Positions 23,299 through 35,490 of a stretch of 64,000 nucleotides of DNA are shown here, one piece after another (within the stretch, counting starts at the first letter, position 1; each line of letters begins with the position of its first letter). Source of the stretch: Crambe crambe (Eukaryota > Porifera > Demospongiae > Poecilosclerida > Crambeidae); assembly GCA_963924555.1 (NCBI GenBank), contig OZ004584.1, positions 3,409,001 through 3,473,000 on the forward strand, given 5' to 3'. Position numbers and translations under genes: made by a program. The notes under the pieces are model-generated. The model searched no databases and was not told the DNA's origin. It saw only the letters and a list, made by a program, of their open reading frames with translations.

Positions 23299-25916
23299 GA
23301 TTGCCATAAAGACTTTAAATAAAAAGCAGGCTTCAGAAGACTACTTGACTAAATTTCTTCCCCGTGAGATGGCCATTCTTCAGAAAGTTTCACATGCAAA
23401 TATTATCAGAGTCCTTCAGATAATAGAGACAGAGTTAAAGTGTTTCTTTGTGCTTGAAATTGCAGAAAATGGTGATCTTTTGGATTATATCAACACAAGA
23501 AGATATCTCCCTGAACCCGAAGCAAGATTCGTCTTTGATCAAATGAGCCAAGCTATTGCTTTTTGTCATGATCGAGATATAGTCCATAGAGACCTCAAGT
23601 GTGAAAATGTTATGCTGAGTAGAGGTATGGATGTGAAGATTGGAGGTAAATTCTATAAGTGTGTAGCTAAGTGTTAAGAGTGGAGCTCAATCTTTTGTCA
23701 TGGTTGAGTATACGGTAGCTAGCTAGATACGGGTGTCTTTATTCTTTATTCAGAATGGTGGAATGGAACGGAATGGGCTAGTCAAGAGACTACATTCTCA
23801 TTTTTCACCACAGACTTTACATTGGCCCATTGTAATGACAATAGTAAACATGAAGCATATGAGGTCAAAAGTACGGACATCTCACTTGGTAGAGTAATCA
23901 GTTGTGAAGAACTTGCTGGGGCACAGGATAAAGGGAGTTCGAGTTTACAGCCTGTACACTGTCCATTGCCACCATTCAAAAATTAATGTAGTTCATCTAC
24001 AACTGTATAGTTTAATGGTTTACAGTGATGTGAACCATTGTAATTGCCCTGTGGAGTAAATAGCTATTGGAAAGGCTGCAGGACTGAAGGCTGTCTTCTT
24101 CCATAGTGACAGACAGATTTAAGGAGTAGAAGAAATTTGACGATCCATGTTGGACTGGTGATATAGCTGTACCAGTTTAGACCACTGTGCATCCTCAATT
24201 TAACATTAAATTCCATTCCATTCCACTGTTCCATTCCACCAAATAAAGACACCCGCTAGATACCATTCTCTTCAATGCAGTATATTATAGCTACGTACAT
24301 GAGAAATCCACATACATAGTAACATTTTTGTAGAAAGGTCTTATTATTAGCTATAATTATAACAATGACTGTTACAGACTTTGGCTTTTCATTGGACCTT
24401 AAATCCAAGCCAGCCTCTACTCCATGTGGCTCATACAGCTATGCAGCACCTGAACTCTTCACTTCCAATGGCCAGACCTACAATGGCAAAAAGGCTGACA
24501 TATGGAGCATGTGAGTTGAATCAGTGCAACCAGTGTAGCTTGGTTTCAAAGTGGTGCTTCTTCTTATCTAGCTAAATCAGCTAGGATTGTTTTTTAGCTA
24601 TGAGTATTTAGCAGAGCCTCCAACCATGGCTCATCAAAATACTGAAGAATTTTCAAAAATACAGCTATTATGAAATGGCTGAAATTCACTGCACTTTATA
24701 GCTACTGAAATCAGGTTGGAGGCACTGATTTAGGAAGCTAGATAGCTAATGCACTCAAGGAACCAAACATTGAACTTACAGTTTTGTGGAGGTATTGGTG
24801 TTATATAGGGTGGAGCGTGATAACCTTTTGTGTTTCATAGGGGTGTTATTCTCTACGCAATGGTGTGTGGACGTCTACCATTTGGAGATGATTCTCAGGT
24901 GAAGAAAATGCAAGCACAGCAGAATAGACAGGTGACCTTCAGCAGAAATCTCTCCTACGGTATGTAACACTGAGTGTGATCATAAGAATTCCCCTCTCAC
25001 ATGACACTCACACTTCTTTAGCTACCACCAGCGTAGCTAGTTAGTTTTAGAAAAAAAAACAACTATGATATCAGACTTGGTGGCCACACTCAAATACTAG
25101 CTAGTTGCCTTTCAATTTCAAAAGTAACTTCTTGGCTTCTGGGAGTAAGAGAAATTCCCATTTACTATGTTACTGTAGCCAGAGCAGGAACTTAACTAAT
25201 TGGTCTTCTTGCCACATTTTACTAGTCCCTATGCCAATCCCGACAACCTGGCTACTCAAAACCATCTGTGCACAAACTTACCAACCTTTCTATAACACTT
25301 CCTCTATCTTGTAGAGTGCAGAGGGTTTATCCACAATATTTTAAACATGGATATTGAAGCTAGACCAAGTGTCCGGCAGATCCTAGCCTCAGAATGGACA
25401 AAAATGGACCCCTCCACTCGTCCCATTCAACTAACACCCTCCAATCCCAATAACAAGTACAAATACAGCATTGAGAACTGTCTCCCCTCCACCCTCCACC
25501 ATATAAAGTCAAGAAATTCCTGCTCTTCAAACTCCTCACTATGGGCCCAGGCCATATCTGCCCCTTACCCAACAACTAATGCATATGCAGCTATGATCCA
25601 CCAGCAGTTGAGTAAAATGAGAAACAGTGGTGAAGACCATCCAGTTGCTAAGGGAACAACCACTGTACCATCTTCCTCTATGGAGGCAGATATGATAACA
25701 GATGGGAATTTGCACCACCAAGAACCAGTTGATGTTCGGGGGGAATGTTCCTCACTATCAACCAAAAGTTCGCATCATAAGAGACCTCTTGTATCCAGGA
25801 TTGGAGCTGCTGGTCGTAAGATTGCTGATGCTATGAAGTCTGTGAAATCTCAGCGAAATCAAAAGGGACACTCTGTGAATTCTGCTATATCAGATGAAAG
25901 TCAGACCTCACAGTGA
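22970..25916 (+). CDS. TSSK-like serine/threonine kinase, five exons
   Basis: Exons: 22970-23167, 23300-23645, 24378-24510, 24841-24959, 25315-25916. All junctions are GT-AG and phases agree. Domains in order: glycine loop GSGTYAKV, IAIKTL lysine, HRDLKCENVML, DFGFSLDL (exon 2/3 junction), CGSYSYAAPELF, ADIWSMGVILYAMVCGRLPF, then the C-lobe. A tail of about 165 residues follows, Ser/His/Lys-rich with a basic end. The DFG codon is split by the second intron. Start 22970 is the first ATG in frame; a later ATG at about 23083 would give a shorter leader. It is clearly paralogous to the neighbour at 21101-22705 but has introns, and it is probably active. Confidence 0.9.
23237..23297. repeat. (TC)n tract forming an intron's polypyrimidine tract
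   Basis: About 30 TC dinucleotides run directly into the acceptor TAG at 23297-23299 of the TSSK-like gene's first intron. The microsatellite itself serves as the pyrimidine tract of the splice site. Confidence 0.93.
23731..24254. mobile_element. MITE in a kinase intron with 9-bp target duplication
   Basis: The ends are inverted: GGGTGTCTTTATT at the left against AATAAAGACACCC at the right, followed inward by GGAATGGAA/TTCCATTCC runs. Target duplication GCTAGATAC is exact at 23722-23730 and 24255-24263. Inside, about 23880-23950, are weak A- and B-box-like words (TGGTAGAGTAATCAG, GAGTTCGAG), so a tRNA-like part is possible. No transposase. It is a recent insertion in the second intron of the kinase gene. 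Confidence 0.85.
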
Positions 25917-26476
25917 CTTTTTTTGTGTAATATAAAGTATTTTTTATATTTCACAATGTTATTTCCTATTATTTAACAGTTACTTCCTTTATTACTTCAA
26001 TTTCCTGTTGTGGAATTATTCATAGCATGACGATATTCATAGCCTTGGGGGTAAGTCCGTGCAGAATAGGAGATTGGGAAACCACCAATGTATTGTGTGT
26101 ATGTAATGGCGAAAAGACTCAGCATGGAGCCAAGGGTTATTCCCACTGTCCAGATATCATATAACTAAACCAAAACCTCTAAACAGGCTTGGTGACAGTT
26201 TTTCCGTAGTTGCGTAGCACATGAAACTAACTGAAGCAGTTAGCTAGTGTGTGGTTTTTTTGAAAGGCTCACTCACTGACTACCTACCTGTATTTGTCTG
26301 CCCCGAAGCTATACCTGGTACACGTACACAGGAGCATAGCCTGAGGCGCTACCAGACCGTCAGGATCAGATTCTTGTGAGTGCTAACAATCTAGCTAGCT
26401 GATCTCTTTCATGTCTCTACGTACATTTTAGGTGACTCCAACCTACTATTACTGTTAACTAGTGTCGGTCATAGCG
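25917..26476. other. Intergenic region between kinase and ankyrin gene
   Basis: The kinase 3' end is AT-rich, with AATATAAAGT near 25930. The remainder to 26476 would include the ankyrin gene's promoter and 5' leader. No other feature is seen. Confidence 0.5.
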
Positions 26477-27043
26477 ATGGCTCAAAGCCTTTCTCTTCCT
26501 TCTACTGGAGTTTTGAAACGCCACGAAAAGCTGCTTGATACGATCAGGTGTGGTACTGAGAGCGAAGCTATCGCTCTATTCTCTGAAGAAGGCTATGACG
26601 TCAATACAAAGGTGGATTACACTTTTGATGACAGGAAGAAATATATAGTCACACCTCTTGCCTGGGCAGTCAGATACAAGAGGCCTCTCCTATGCAAGTA
26701 TCTGCTACAAAATGGAGCAGATCCTTACAATAACTTGGTGTTCGACTATTACCCCCTGCACGAAGCTTGTAACAGAGGTTACGTTGATATCGTGAAGATT
26801 TTTATTGAGATAAAGTGTGATATAGACAGGGTGACAAGTGACCATCACTCCCCTCTTCACATAGCCTGCATGCGGGGGAACATTGAATGTGCTCGCTTGC
26901 TATTGGAAGCAGGAGCCAATCGAGAACTCAAAAACGATAAAGGACAGACACCATTGGAACTGGGGATTTACCACGGTCAGACCGACTTGTGCCAGCTCTT
27001 CAGTTATTACAGTGGTGAGTCCCTAACAAATGGTATAACGTAA
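26477..27043 (+). CDS. Ankyrin-repeat protein (first exon or short protein)
   Basis: The ATG at 26477 opens 188 codons. Four ankyrin repeats are visible: VTPLAWAVRYKRPLLCKYLL, YPLHEACNRGYVDIVKIFI, SPLHIACMRGNIECARLLL and TPLELGIYHGQTDLCQLF. Ankyrin repeats are protein-binding scaffolds, so no enzymatic role can be given. At 27014/27015 there is a strong donor (AGTG then GTGAGT) just after the last repeat. The short read-through tail after it (about nine residues) may therefore not be translated, and the gene probably continues downstream. The phase (1) fits the acceptor of the PEAK-like exon at 41817. No nearer family-like exon was found. Confidence 0.8.
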   Translation: MAQSLSLPSTGVLKRHEKLLDTIRCGTESEAIALFSEEGYDVNTKVDYTFDDRKKYIVTPLAWAVRYKRPLLCKYLLQNGADPYNNLVFDYYPLHEACNRGYVDIVKIFIEIKCDIDRVTSDHHSPLHIACMRGNIECARLLLEAGANRELKNDKGQTPLELGIYHGQTDLCQLFSYYSGESLTNGIT

Positions 27044-30000
27044 TCCTTTATTGAATGGTATTTGTGTTAGTTAGCTATGCAGTTCTGTGCAGTAGTTATT
27101 GTTTCAACATTGTTTAGTCCTTATCGGCCATGAAAACATTTTTATTACTGTTTTGGTTAATTTAGCTATTGTGAATTGAAGCAATTTTTAAGCAGTATTT
27201 TCAATATTATAAAAAAAATTCTGTCCAAAAGATTTTGGGTTGCTAGCAGCTTGAATGTTTATTGCAGTAATAAAACGTTTCTGTCCAAAAGAGATTTTGG
27301 TTTCTTGTTTAACCACCACACTTATACCTTTTCCTTTACACTGTCTGAAATGTGACTTGATTCCATTAGAAGTGTGACAGACTGTATTTGCAAACAGCAG
27401 GTATTGGACTAATGGGGTAACACTCTTCCCCCACTGTACATACTTCCTTGATTCTGTCATTACAGTCATGGCTGTATATACCAGTATAAAGAAAGTTGGC
27501 ACAACTTTTGTCAATCAATTGAGCTGCTGTCTTCCCAGAAAGGCTCTTTTTAGCTGAAAATAGACCAAATACCGCAGGTGCCAGTGTGATGTTTGGATAA
27601 ACCCAACTGAATCCAGTATGTCTGTGGGTGGAATTGTTGATTTCTCAAAATCACCCAGTACAAAAATGGTTCCATGCAATCAGTATTTCGCAAACATTTG
27701 ATGATAATTCAGTGACATCAACATTCATGATTTAGTGTTCAAGGTCACAAACCTAGTTCATTCATAGCTGGTGCCCATCTATTACACTCAAATTTAAGCC
27801 TTATTCATTGAAAATTGATGGATTCTCAGTTATAGCAGATTTATAGCTCCCTATACCCTATACTGCATAGCTCTAGTATGTATTATACATTCTTTGAGTA
27901 CATGTTTCCTACTTTCTGTATCTATTTTGTGGGCTAGCCCAGCTGAGTCCAGCGTAGTTGGCGCCAAAAAATCAGTGGGGGTGGGCCCACCACGTGGAAT
28001 AGTATTGCCAGCTCCCAGCTTCAATCAATTCCACCCCTCAACCTGGAGTAGGAAATTATGACTAGGACATACTGAAGATCCTTCAGGTTACATAGCACAT
28101 GCCTCTCCATGTGAAAAGGTGAGATCAAAATCAGTCTCTTTCCTGGTACTGTGGGGTCACCTGTGTGGGTACAAAAGATGGAGGAAAAGCATGCATAATG
28201 GATGAGGAAAAGAACAAGAGTTGATCTTCCTTGACCTTTTTTGTGGTAGTATCAGGGTTGCTGGTCCGAAGTAGATAATCCCCCCTTTCCCCTGCTTCTT
28301 CTTTTTTGGCCAGTCCTGACACTGTGATTTCACTGGATATTTGCGTCTAAAAGGCTTTGAATTCACCTCAGACCGTTCATGGTGTAATAAGTCCCAGATA
28401 GAGGTGGGAAGCCCATGCTCTGAATGTCCATAATAGCACAACCTGTAGTTACACGCTACACCTAAGCCTTGGCACCTTGTACTAATGACTCATCCAATGG
28501 CTAACTGTATACTGTATTGCTGTGATATATGAAACACCAATCCTGAATCTAAAATGCCTATATATGGCAACTCTTGAATTGATTCTTGTACTACTTCATT
28601 GAGACTGTATCGCCATGTAACACATGAATCACTGAAGCACATACTACTGCCCACTGATACATGTAATGGCAGCTCTTACTTATTAATCGTCCAATGTAAC
28701 AGTACTACTTCTTTGCACATTCTGAGTATGTGACGTATGAATCGCTGAAGCATCCAAAACTGCCCACTGATACATGTAATGGCATTTCAATAGGGAAGTG
28801 TGATCCCATTCAGGTATTTCCCAGTAGGCATTGTGTGTGTGATGGTGTTAGAGCTCTGATATCAACTATCAACTCACCTCCTTCCTCTCAGTGGATACCC
28901 TGGGTTATTCTAGGAATGGCAGAGTGATCTCATCCTGGATTGTGCAATCATCACTGTAGCAGTATTGTAGCTAGTGCAGACATTTGGTCCAGGAATCGAA
29001 TATCCCTCCTACTCAGCCTCCCGAACTCTAGTGAGATCCAAGTATCATGTTGCAGGAAATAACTTTTGACCCTCTCTCTATAAGGTGAAATTGTAGTCAA
29101 TAATGAAATTTGGCGCTAACACACCCCCACCCACTCTTTGTTCATAGCCAGACAAAGCATACACAATAAAAATCTTTTATCCTGGCACAAACAGGCATTT
29201 CAAGACAGCTAGACAATGCTTTGCACTCAGCTCATGGCAACGATGTGCTGGCAACTTGGTACCAATAATGTTATTGAAAATTTGGTACCAATACACTTTA
29301 TATTTCTCTCTGAAAGGGTATGCTGCCATGCTGTGTTCAATGAATAACATTGCTTACTTTCAAAACTGGTGCCTACCAGACTGATTCAGAGGCTCCTTTC
29401 CTGATGCAATAATGCTGCAACAGCAGCTAACTGTCTTGCTTATACATACTTTTTTTTCTCTCCTTAAAAAGTAAAACCAAAACGTTATCTTGTAATGTCT
29501 CCATCCAGTGTGTCCAGTCAGCATATCTAATAGTCCAGTCAACATCTTTCAGTGCGTCCAGTCAGCATGTGAAGAACCACCCCGATGTTTGATCATTGCA
29601 TTACAATTGGAGGTAGACAATGGAAGGTGGTATATAGCAATGAAGTCGGAGGTGCTATTGTCCAATTATTGTGGTACAATATATTTAAAAGCTTGAGGTT
29701 TTTCATGTATCAATGAGGGAATGGGTGACAATAACTCGAGGTTTAGGAAATCATCTCATCACATGAGCACTTAAAGGAAAACCACTGGAACTTGTCCTAA
29801 TGTACACAAATTTGGGGATTCCCTGATTTACTTTCTGATCAGGCTGATTAAATTGAAGAGTCTCAGATGCCACAGTGCTATCTGTGGTAAGATCACAGGG
29901 AGTCCTTCTTGGGTAGTGGCAAATCAAGTATGCATGCACGTCTTTCACACGTGCCAAAATGATTCAATGTCGGAAGCCATTTCCTAGGAAGTAGGTCATA

Positions 30001-30897
30001 ATTAATTCTTCTTTTGAGATTCAAGGTTCTATGTAGCAAATATCATGTCATAGTTAGTACCAGTGGGCTTACACTTCATTCTTGGTGTCTATTAAGAATT
30101 CCACTGGCGTGGTGTATATCACGTGACTCACCTCTTTCCAGTCATTTGAGCCCATAAGGAGAATGTAGTTGAAATTGTCACTGGCATGTACAGGACAACT
30201 TTTCTGTCATATCAAATAAATATGTCAGTGCAGACACAATTATCCCTTTAGTTTGCTGTGTCATGAACCCTGAGTTCTGTACTGTACTGTGTGAGTAAGG
30301 TTTCAACTAGGGGGATTCCATATACCCTACTATATATGTACACCTGGACTGAAGAAATCTTGCATGAAATATTGGGAGAAGCAGTACATGTGGACGCGAT
30401 AGTCCTCTGTTCAGTGACATTGCTGACAGTGCAAACATCCACCCATTGATCAAGTTAGCATATTTGTGTATTAGAGCCCAGAAAAGGAAGGGGTACATGA
30501 AGGATGGCACAACTTTGTGATCAAATCCCATGTTTAGTGGCCCTACATACATATTGAATATTCCATGGGACACTTACTCACCCCTCACTGACAACTACCT
30601 CCAAATCCTGAAAAGTTAGGAAACGAATACTAGTATAGAACTCCCATAGCAACTTGGTGATATCACACGTCATCCGAACCCAACCCACACTGTACATGTA
30701 GTAGTGATATCATTATGTTATTAGAACCTTACCTACCCACTTAGTGATATAACCAATGGTGATATCATGTTATTGGAACCCAACCCAACCCACCCCAACC
30801 CACTTACACATTCATTTTGTGTTCATAACCAATTGACCCACTAAACACTTGCACACATTGTTAGAGCCCCACCCTGTCCCACATATCACATACATGC

Positions 30898-30901
<4 letters not shown>

Positions 30902-30930
<29 letters not shown>

Positions 30931-30942
30931 CATACATACAGA
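30902..30942. repeat. (CATA)n microsatellite
   Basis: About ten CATA/TACA tetranucleotides. The preceding 200 bases are rich in AACCCAACCC-type words. Confidence 0.9.
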
Positions 30943-32689
30943 TGTGACCCCCTGCTTAGCTGTATCCCACATATGGAGCACCACAGCCACTGAATCCAAT
31001 TAAGATCAGAATATTTCCCAGAGATAAAGTTGTTTGTTATTTAAACCTTATAACCTTTCCCTACCCCCCCCTCAAATTTCGAAAATCTCAATTCCAATTT
31101 TTTTTTTCCTATAAATATCACATCTCTCACAGGTATGACTGATTAATACACTCACTTTAACCATACACATAGCAGTCTTTCATCTGTGTAGTGTGCTACA
31201 TATAACTAGGCCCTCTTCCTTCTCTGGGGAAGTCCTGAGGCCTACATAATAATTATTATTCACATGGTATCTCGTGTCTGGATTAATTAATTGGATGGAT
31301 TTGCTAATCAGCATATCAAAGCTTCTCAAGCCAGCATCCATCCCTTTTGGCAAATCCCTTTACAGAGAAAATTCCTTAGTTATTAATAGAGTGAAATATT
31401 TGATATTATAGGGAAAAGTCCAACTCAAAGCACCCACTTTTCCAAATAGCAGTCCCAACAGGTGATAGATATCCTATAATTTTGGGATATTTGAATCTTA
31501 GGGAGGGGGGATTCCGACTATCATGCTAATTCCATGTTAACCAGTGTAACTCACACTAGCAGAATCTAATTCATCTCCTGACAACCCTTTTAAGGAAATT
31601 TCCAGTGCCGATAAGATAGCCATTGATCACGTTCAGTTGCATAACAACTATTTATAAGAGGGGAGGGGGAGTATTCAGCACTAAAATGTTATTGAAATAA
31701 AATGTTGATTTAGTTGGCAATGAAGCACAAATATAGCTCTGAAAATGGAAAGTGAAATGGGGTATTCCTCGGCAAGCACATGCACTCCATCAACACTAAA
31801 CAAGATTACTGGTTAATGTTAGTTATTAAAACTTTCAGTTAGTGTTTTTGCCCAACAAGGAAATTAGAAGGGACAAAGGTTTAAACCCACTTGCTCCTGT
31901 TTGTAAACCATCGGTTCATCAGTTCAGTGTTTGTATAATGCTCCAGCGTATACACAATCTTGAATTTCCCCTTCCTAGGTGGATTTTGATAGCTAGTGAT
32001 AAACTAGAGCTTCTTTGCTCTCTGCTATCACATCCTGTGAGCTGTTATGGTATGCAGTTATAATAGGCATCACTGTTTTCAGTTCAGAGAGGTCAGAGTG
32101 CATGTATGTATGCAGCAAGGTGGTGTAATTATAACAGGTGGAACCCCTCTGTTCAAAAAATATGGTAGACATAATATTATGATGCAGCTGTCTAGACCGA
32201 ATTGGTGACTGGACTGCATGTGTTACAGGAAAAGCCTTGCATTGCCCTATGATTGATTTCTTTACTGGCGTATAAACACGTGTATTTGCTACCAGTATCA
32301 AAGGGTTTACCTCATTCCCCAACTATTCCTTTCATCTCTTCCAGTAAACAGTCACCTTTCTCAGCAGGGAACCCTGCATATGTAGCATTCATGGAAGTCA
32401 GCTAAACCTCCTGTGTAGTGTCACATGTAAATCATGTGTAATATGATTAGAGCCTCAAGAGAAAGTCTGTATATATAACTGTCGTGTACCCATACATAGC
32501 ATCCCATCCTCCCCTCACTATTCACCAATCTACTTCTAGCAAACAAGGGATTTTTTGTGGTCTACAGGTGACCTTTTAGCTTATTTTACTACACACGTGT
32601 TAGAAAGTAACTCTCAAGATAGCGTGATTCAGGGAATTTTTTTCCTGGGAAAAATCCAAGTTAGTGATATATGCTTCTACTGCTAGGAG

Positions 32690-32940
32690 CTTCCCCACTA
32701 GTTTCTCCCTGCTGTGTACATAGGTAGGTTATATGTTCTTACCACTAGGAGCTTCCCCACTAGATTATGAAGCTTCCCCACTGGATTATGAAGCTTCCCC
32801 CTAGATTATGAAGCTTCCCCCTAGATTATGAAGCTTCCTCGCTAGATTCACTAGGAGCTTCCCCAGTAGTTCTCCCTGCTATGTAGGTAGGTTATACGTT
32901 TCTACTGCTAGGAGCTTCCCCACTTCTTACCATCCTGCTA
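32690..32940. repeat. Minisatellite, 20-21 base unit
   Basis: Tandem units of the form AGCTTCCCCACTAGATTATGA, clearest at 32744-32850 (five adjacent units). Looser copies of GCTAGGAGCTTCCCCACT lie on both sides. Confidence 0.85.
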
Positions 32941-33469
32941 GATAGGTTATGCACTCTTACACTCTAGCTAAATTACGGAGCTTCCTGCAGCAGTTCAATT
33001 GTTGGAACGTTGCTTGGGCTTATCGGTAAAGCTGATGAAGACATTTAATGAGTGATAAGTCTCTGACACAAAACTGCAGTTGGTCCAGCAATTTTCCTGT
33101 TGGGTCTGACACACTACTCAGTGCAGGACTTGTTATAATTGGCTTTGTGATGAATACTTACATTGTGTGAGTGGGGGAGTTACATTATAGTGCCGCTTTC
33201 TGGGGGTTCACTGTACATGTTTTTCAGTACTCATAACAATTATTGTGGCAGTATGCTAATGTGGAAAACGTGATGAGAAGTTTGTAAATGGGTTGAGGTT
33301 GTTTCGGAGTTAAGTGCAAAGAGGCATGATGGCAAAAAGATTTACAAATTGGATGGAGGCTGGGACTGTCCCGTGTTATGTGTTGTTATGAAGTGTGTGT
33401 GTGTGTATACGTGCATCAGTAGTAGCCTGCATCAAGAGTACCAGACCCTCTGAGCTAAATTACTCTGCT

Positions 33470-33640
33470 GTTTAAAACATCTATCTTTGATTAAGGGGGG
33501 GTTCCTCATCTCTTTGTGTACAACATTTATGCAGCAAACCTCTATCTTTGATGAAAGGAGAGTTCTTCATTTCTAGATGTATTGTTTATGCAGAGGCAAA
33601 ACAAGACTCTATCCTTGAGTTTCTCATTTCTAAATGCATT
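33470..33640. repeat. Three diverged tandem copies, about 60 bases each
   Basis: CTATCTTTGAT, then a G-rich patch, then TTCTTCATTTCTAGATGTA and TTTATGCAG recur at about 33480, 33540 and 33608, with the last copy shortened. No coding potential. Confidence 0.55.
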
Positions 33641-34296
33641 GTTTGGGGAGGTACACATAGCAAGACTTGCCCTTTTGGTAAATTTATCTTTATTTAAAGT
33701 GGAATATCCAATAATTGTTATGTTGTGTATTAACTGCTGCATCCTTTTTGCTAGGTAGCCACTCATGCACTCTATGTGGGTGGACACCCTAATATGTAGC
33801 CACTATATGCTTCACTTTCAGTAATTAGCATATAGCTTGCATGTGTGAGATGAGAATTGTACTCACACGATAATTATCTCAATACTCAAAAAGTACTTTC
33901 CTTAGCTTCCGTTACTATGTACGTACATATCACGTGTAGTCTCAATAATGATGTGTACTTATCAGGTTGTTTGTTTGTACACACAATTACATACTCTTAC
34001 ATACTGTAGTTCGCTTCTGCCATTTTAGTAATGTTGTAAGGGAGCTATATCTTTGATCTTGTGAGTGTTGCGTTACTATTCTACTTTTACTTTCATGTAT
34101 TCCAAACCAGATCTAGTGTTTTGCTAGGGGGATAACACTTATGTGATGTCTGCATGGTTGTCTAGAGCTACCAATGCAGAATCAGAACTTAGAATTTTAA
34201 AAATGGCCAGGGGGGTTCACAAAGGAGGAGCTATAAGTGCACATGTGCAGAGAATTCAGTGTTATTGTTCCCACCCTATGGTTAACTGGTACCACT

Positions 34297-34350
34297 TGTA
34301 TATGTATGTATGTACGTATGTATGTGTATGTATGTATGTATGTATGTATG

Positions 34351-34384
<34 letters not shown>

Positions 34385-34442
34385 TGTATGTACATACATA
34401 TGTATGTATGTATGTATGTACGTATGTATGTATGTATGTATG

Positions 34443-34476
<34 letters not shown>

Positions 34477-34490
34477 TGTATGTATGTATG
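34297..34490. repeat. (TGTA)n microsatellite
   Basis: Nearly 200 bases of TGTA tetranucleotides with a few TACG and TATA variants and a short CATACATA inversion near 34393. It is open in all frames only because the repeat has no stop codons. Confidence 0.95.
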
Positions 34491-35490
34491 GCCTTTTGTT
34501 GACGATTTCCTTGGTTGGGTAACCACCTAGCTACCTATAGAGTTTGACGTAGGTACATTCTCTGAATTCCATAGAATTGAGTACTAGTTAGGATGGGACA
34601 GTCCCTGGGCTTAATTTCCATTGCATTGAAATGGATTCCTTCCAAAATTCCCCCATTCCAATCCAATTAGTCCAGCAATCCTACTTAAACACCTGTCAAG
34701 GAGTTGGCAGTTTCTTGGCAGATGGAGGAATGAGGTGACTGCTATATTAAATACTAAATATGATTCCCTCCTGAGAAATATGCTGAATTAGTTACAGCAC
34801 GAGATTTGTTTATTTAGTCTCAAAAGGAAGAAAACAGATGCACTAGCATGTTGCATACCTTTTCTTTCAGTATGATTAGTGCATATAAGGCAGCAGACTC
34901 AATCAGTTCCTGTTTCAGTGGCTGTTTTTGTTTACAATGTGCTTATTTGGTTGAATTATAGCCTATCATGTGACTAAGTGTTGTGAGTTCAGTGTCTTCA
35001 TTTTGGAAGTTATTTTCATTAAGTGAGACTGTTTTATGGTTTAGTTCTAATGCTGAAGTATTGTTAGTAGCAGATCTAAATTCTAGGTAGCTCAGTGGTT
35101 ATAATTGTAGGGATCTCCCTCTTTGTGGAGCTAGCCTTAAGTGATGTTGCAATATCCAAGTGAGTTTGTTAATATGAATCAGTGTAGCTGTATTGTGAGC
35201 TATAATGTCTTTTCCTTGAGGGAATCAAGAGTTTAAGTCGTCAATAAGCCTGCTAGCTAGCATGTCCTTGGACCACTGTCTTGTGAACCAAGTTACCATT
35301 TATGAACAGGATCTCTTACCTTCAGGGCCATTTTGATGGGCTTACTGTTGTTTATTAGTTGGAATTTTCTTCCTGTGGAAAGATCCATAACAAATTGATC
35401 CCTTTCAAAGAGCAGAGTACACTTATGGAACAATCAACATTGTGAGTAGATAAACTGAAGAAATTCCCCTGCACACTAAAGTATGTTTAA

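Larger units (their letters stand above)
27044..35486. other. Long region without recognised genes
   Basis: About 8.4 kb with only short, unrelated open frames on both strands. It holds simple repeats (listed separately) and an approximate duplication around 28629 and 28742, which share CCCACTGATACATGTAATGG. It may be the left part of a very long intron if the ankyrin and PEAK-like exons belong to one gene, or it may contain fast-evolving non-coding RNAs. I see no support for a specific one. Confidence 0.5.

Noticed and set aside
28131-28441. Two overlapping minus-strand frames in the gene-poor region
   Set aside because: No domain, no splice context and biased short composition; left as non-coding.
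34143-34530. Open frames rich in Met-Tyr-Val-Cys
   Set aside because: They come from the stop-free (TGTA)n repeat.
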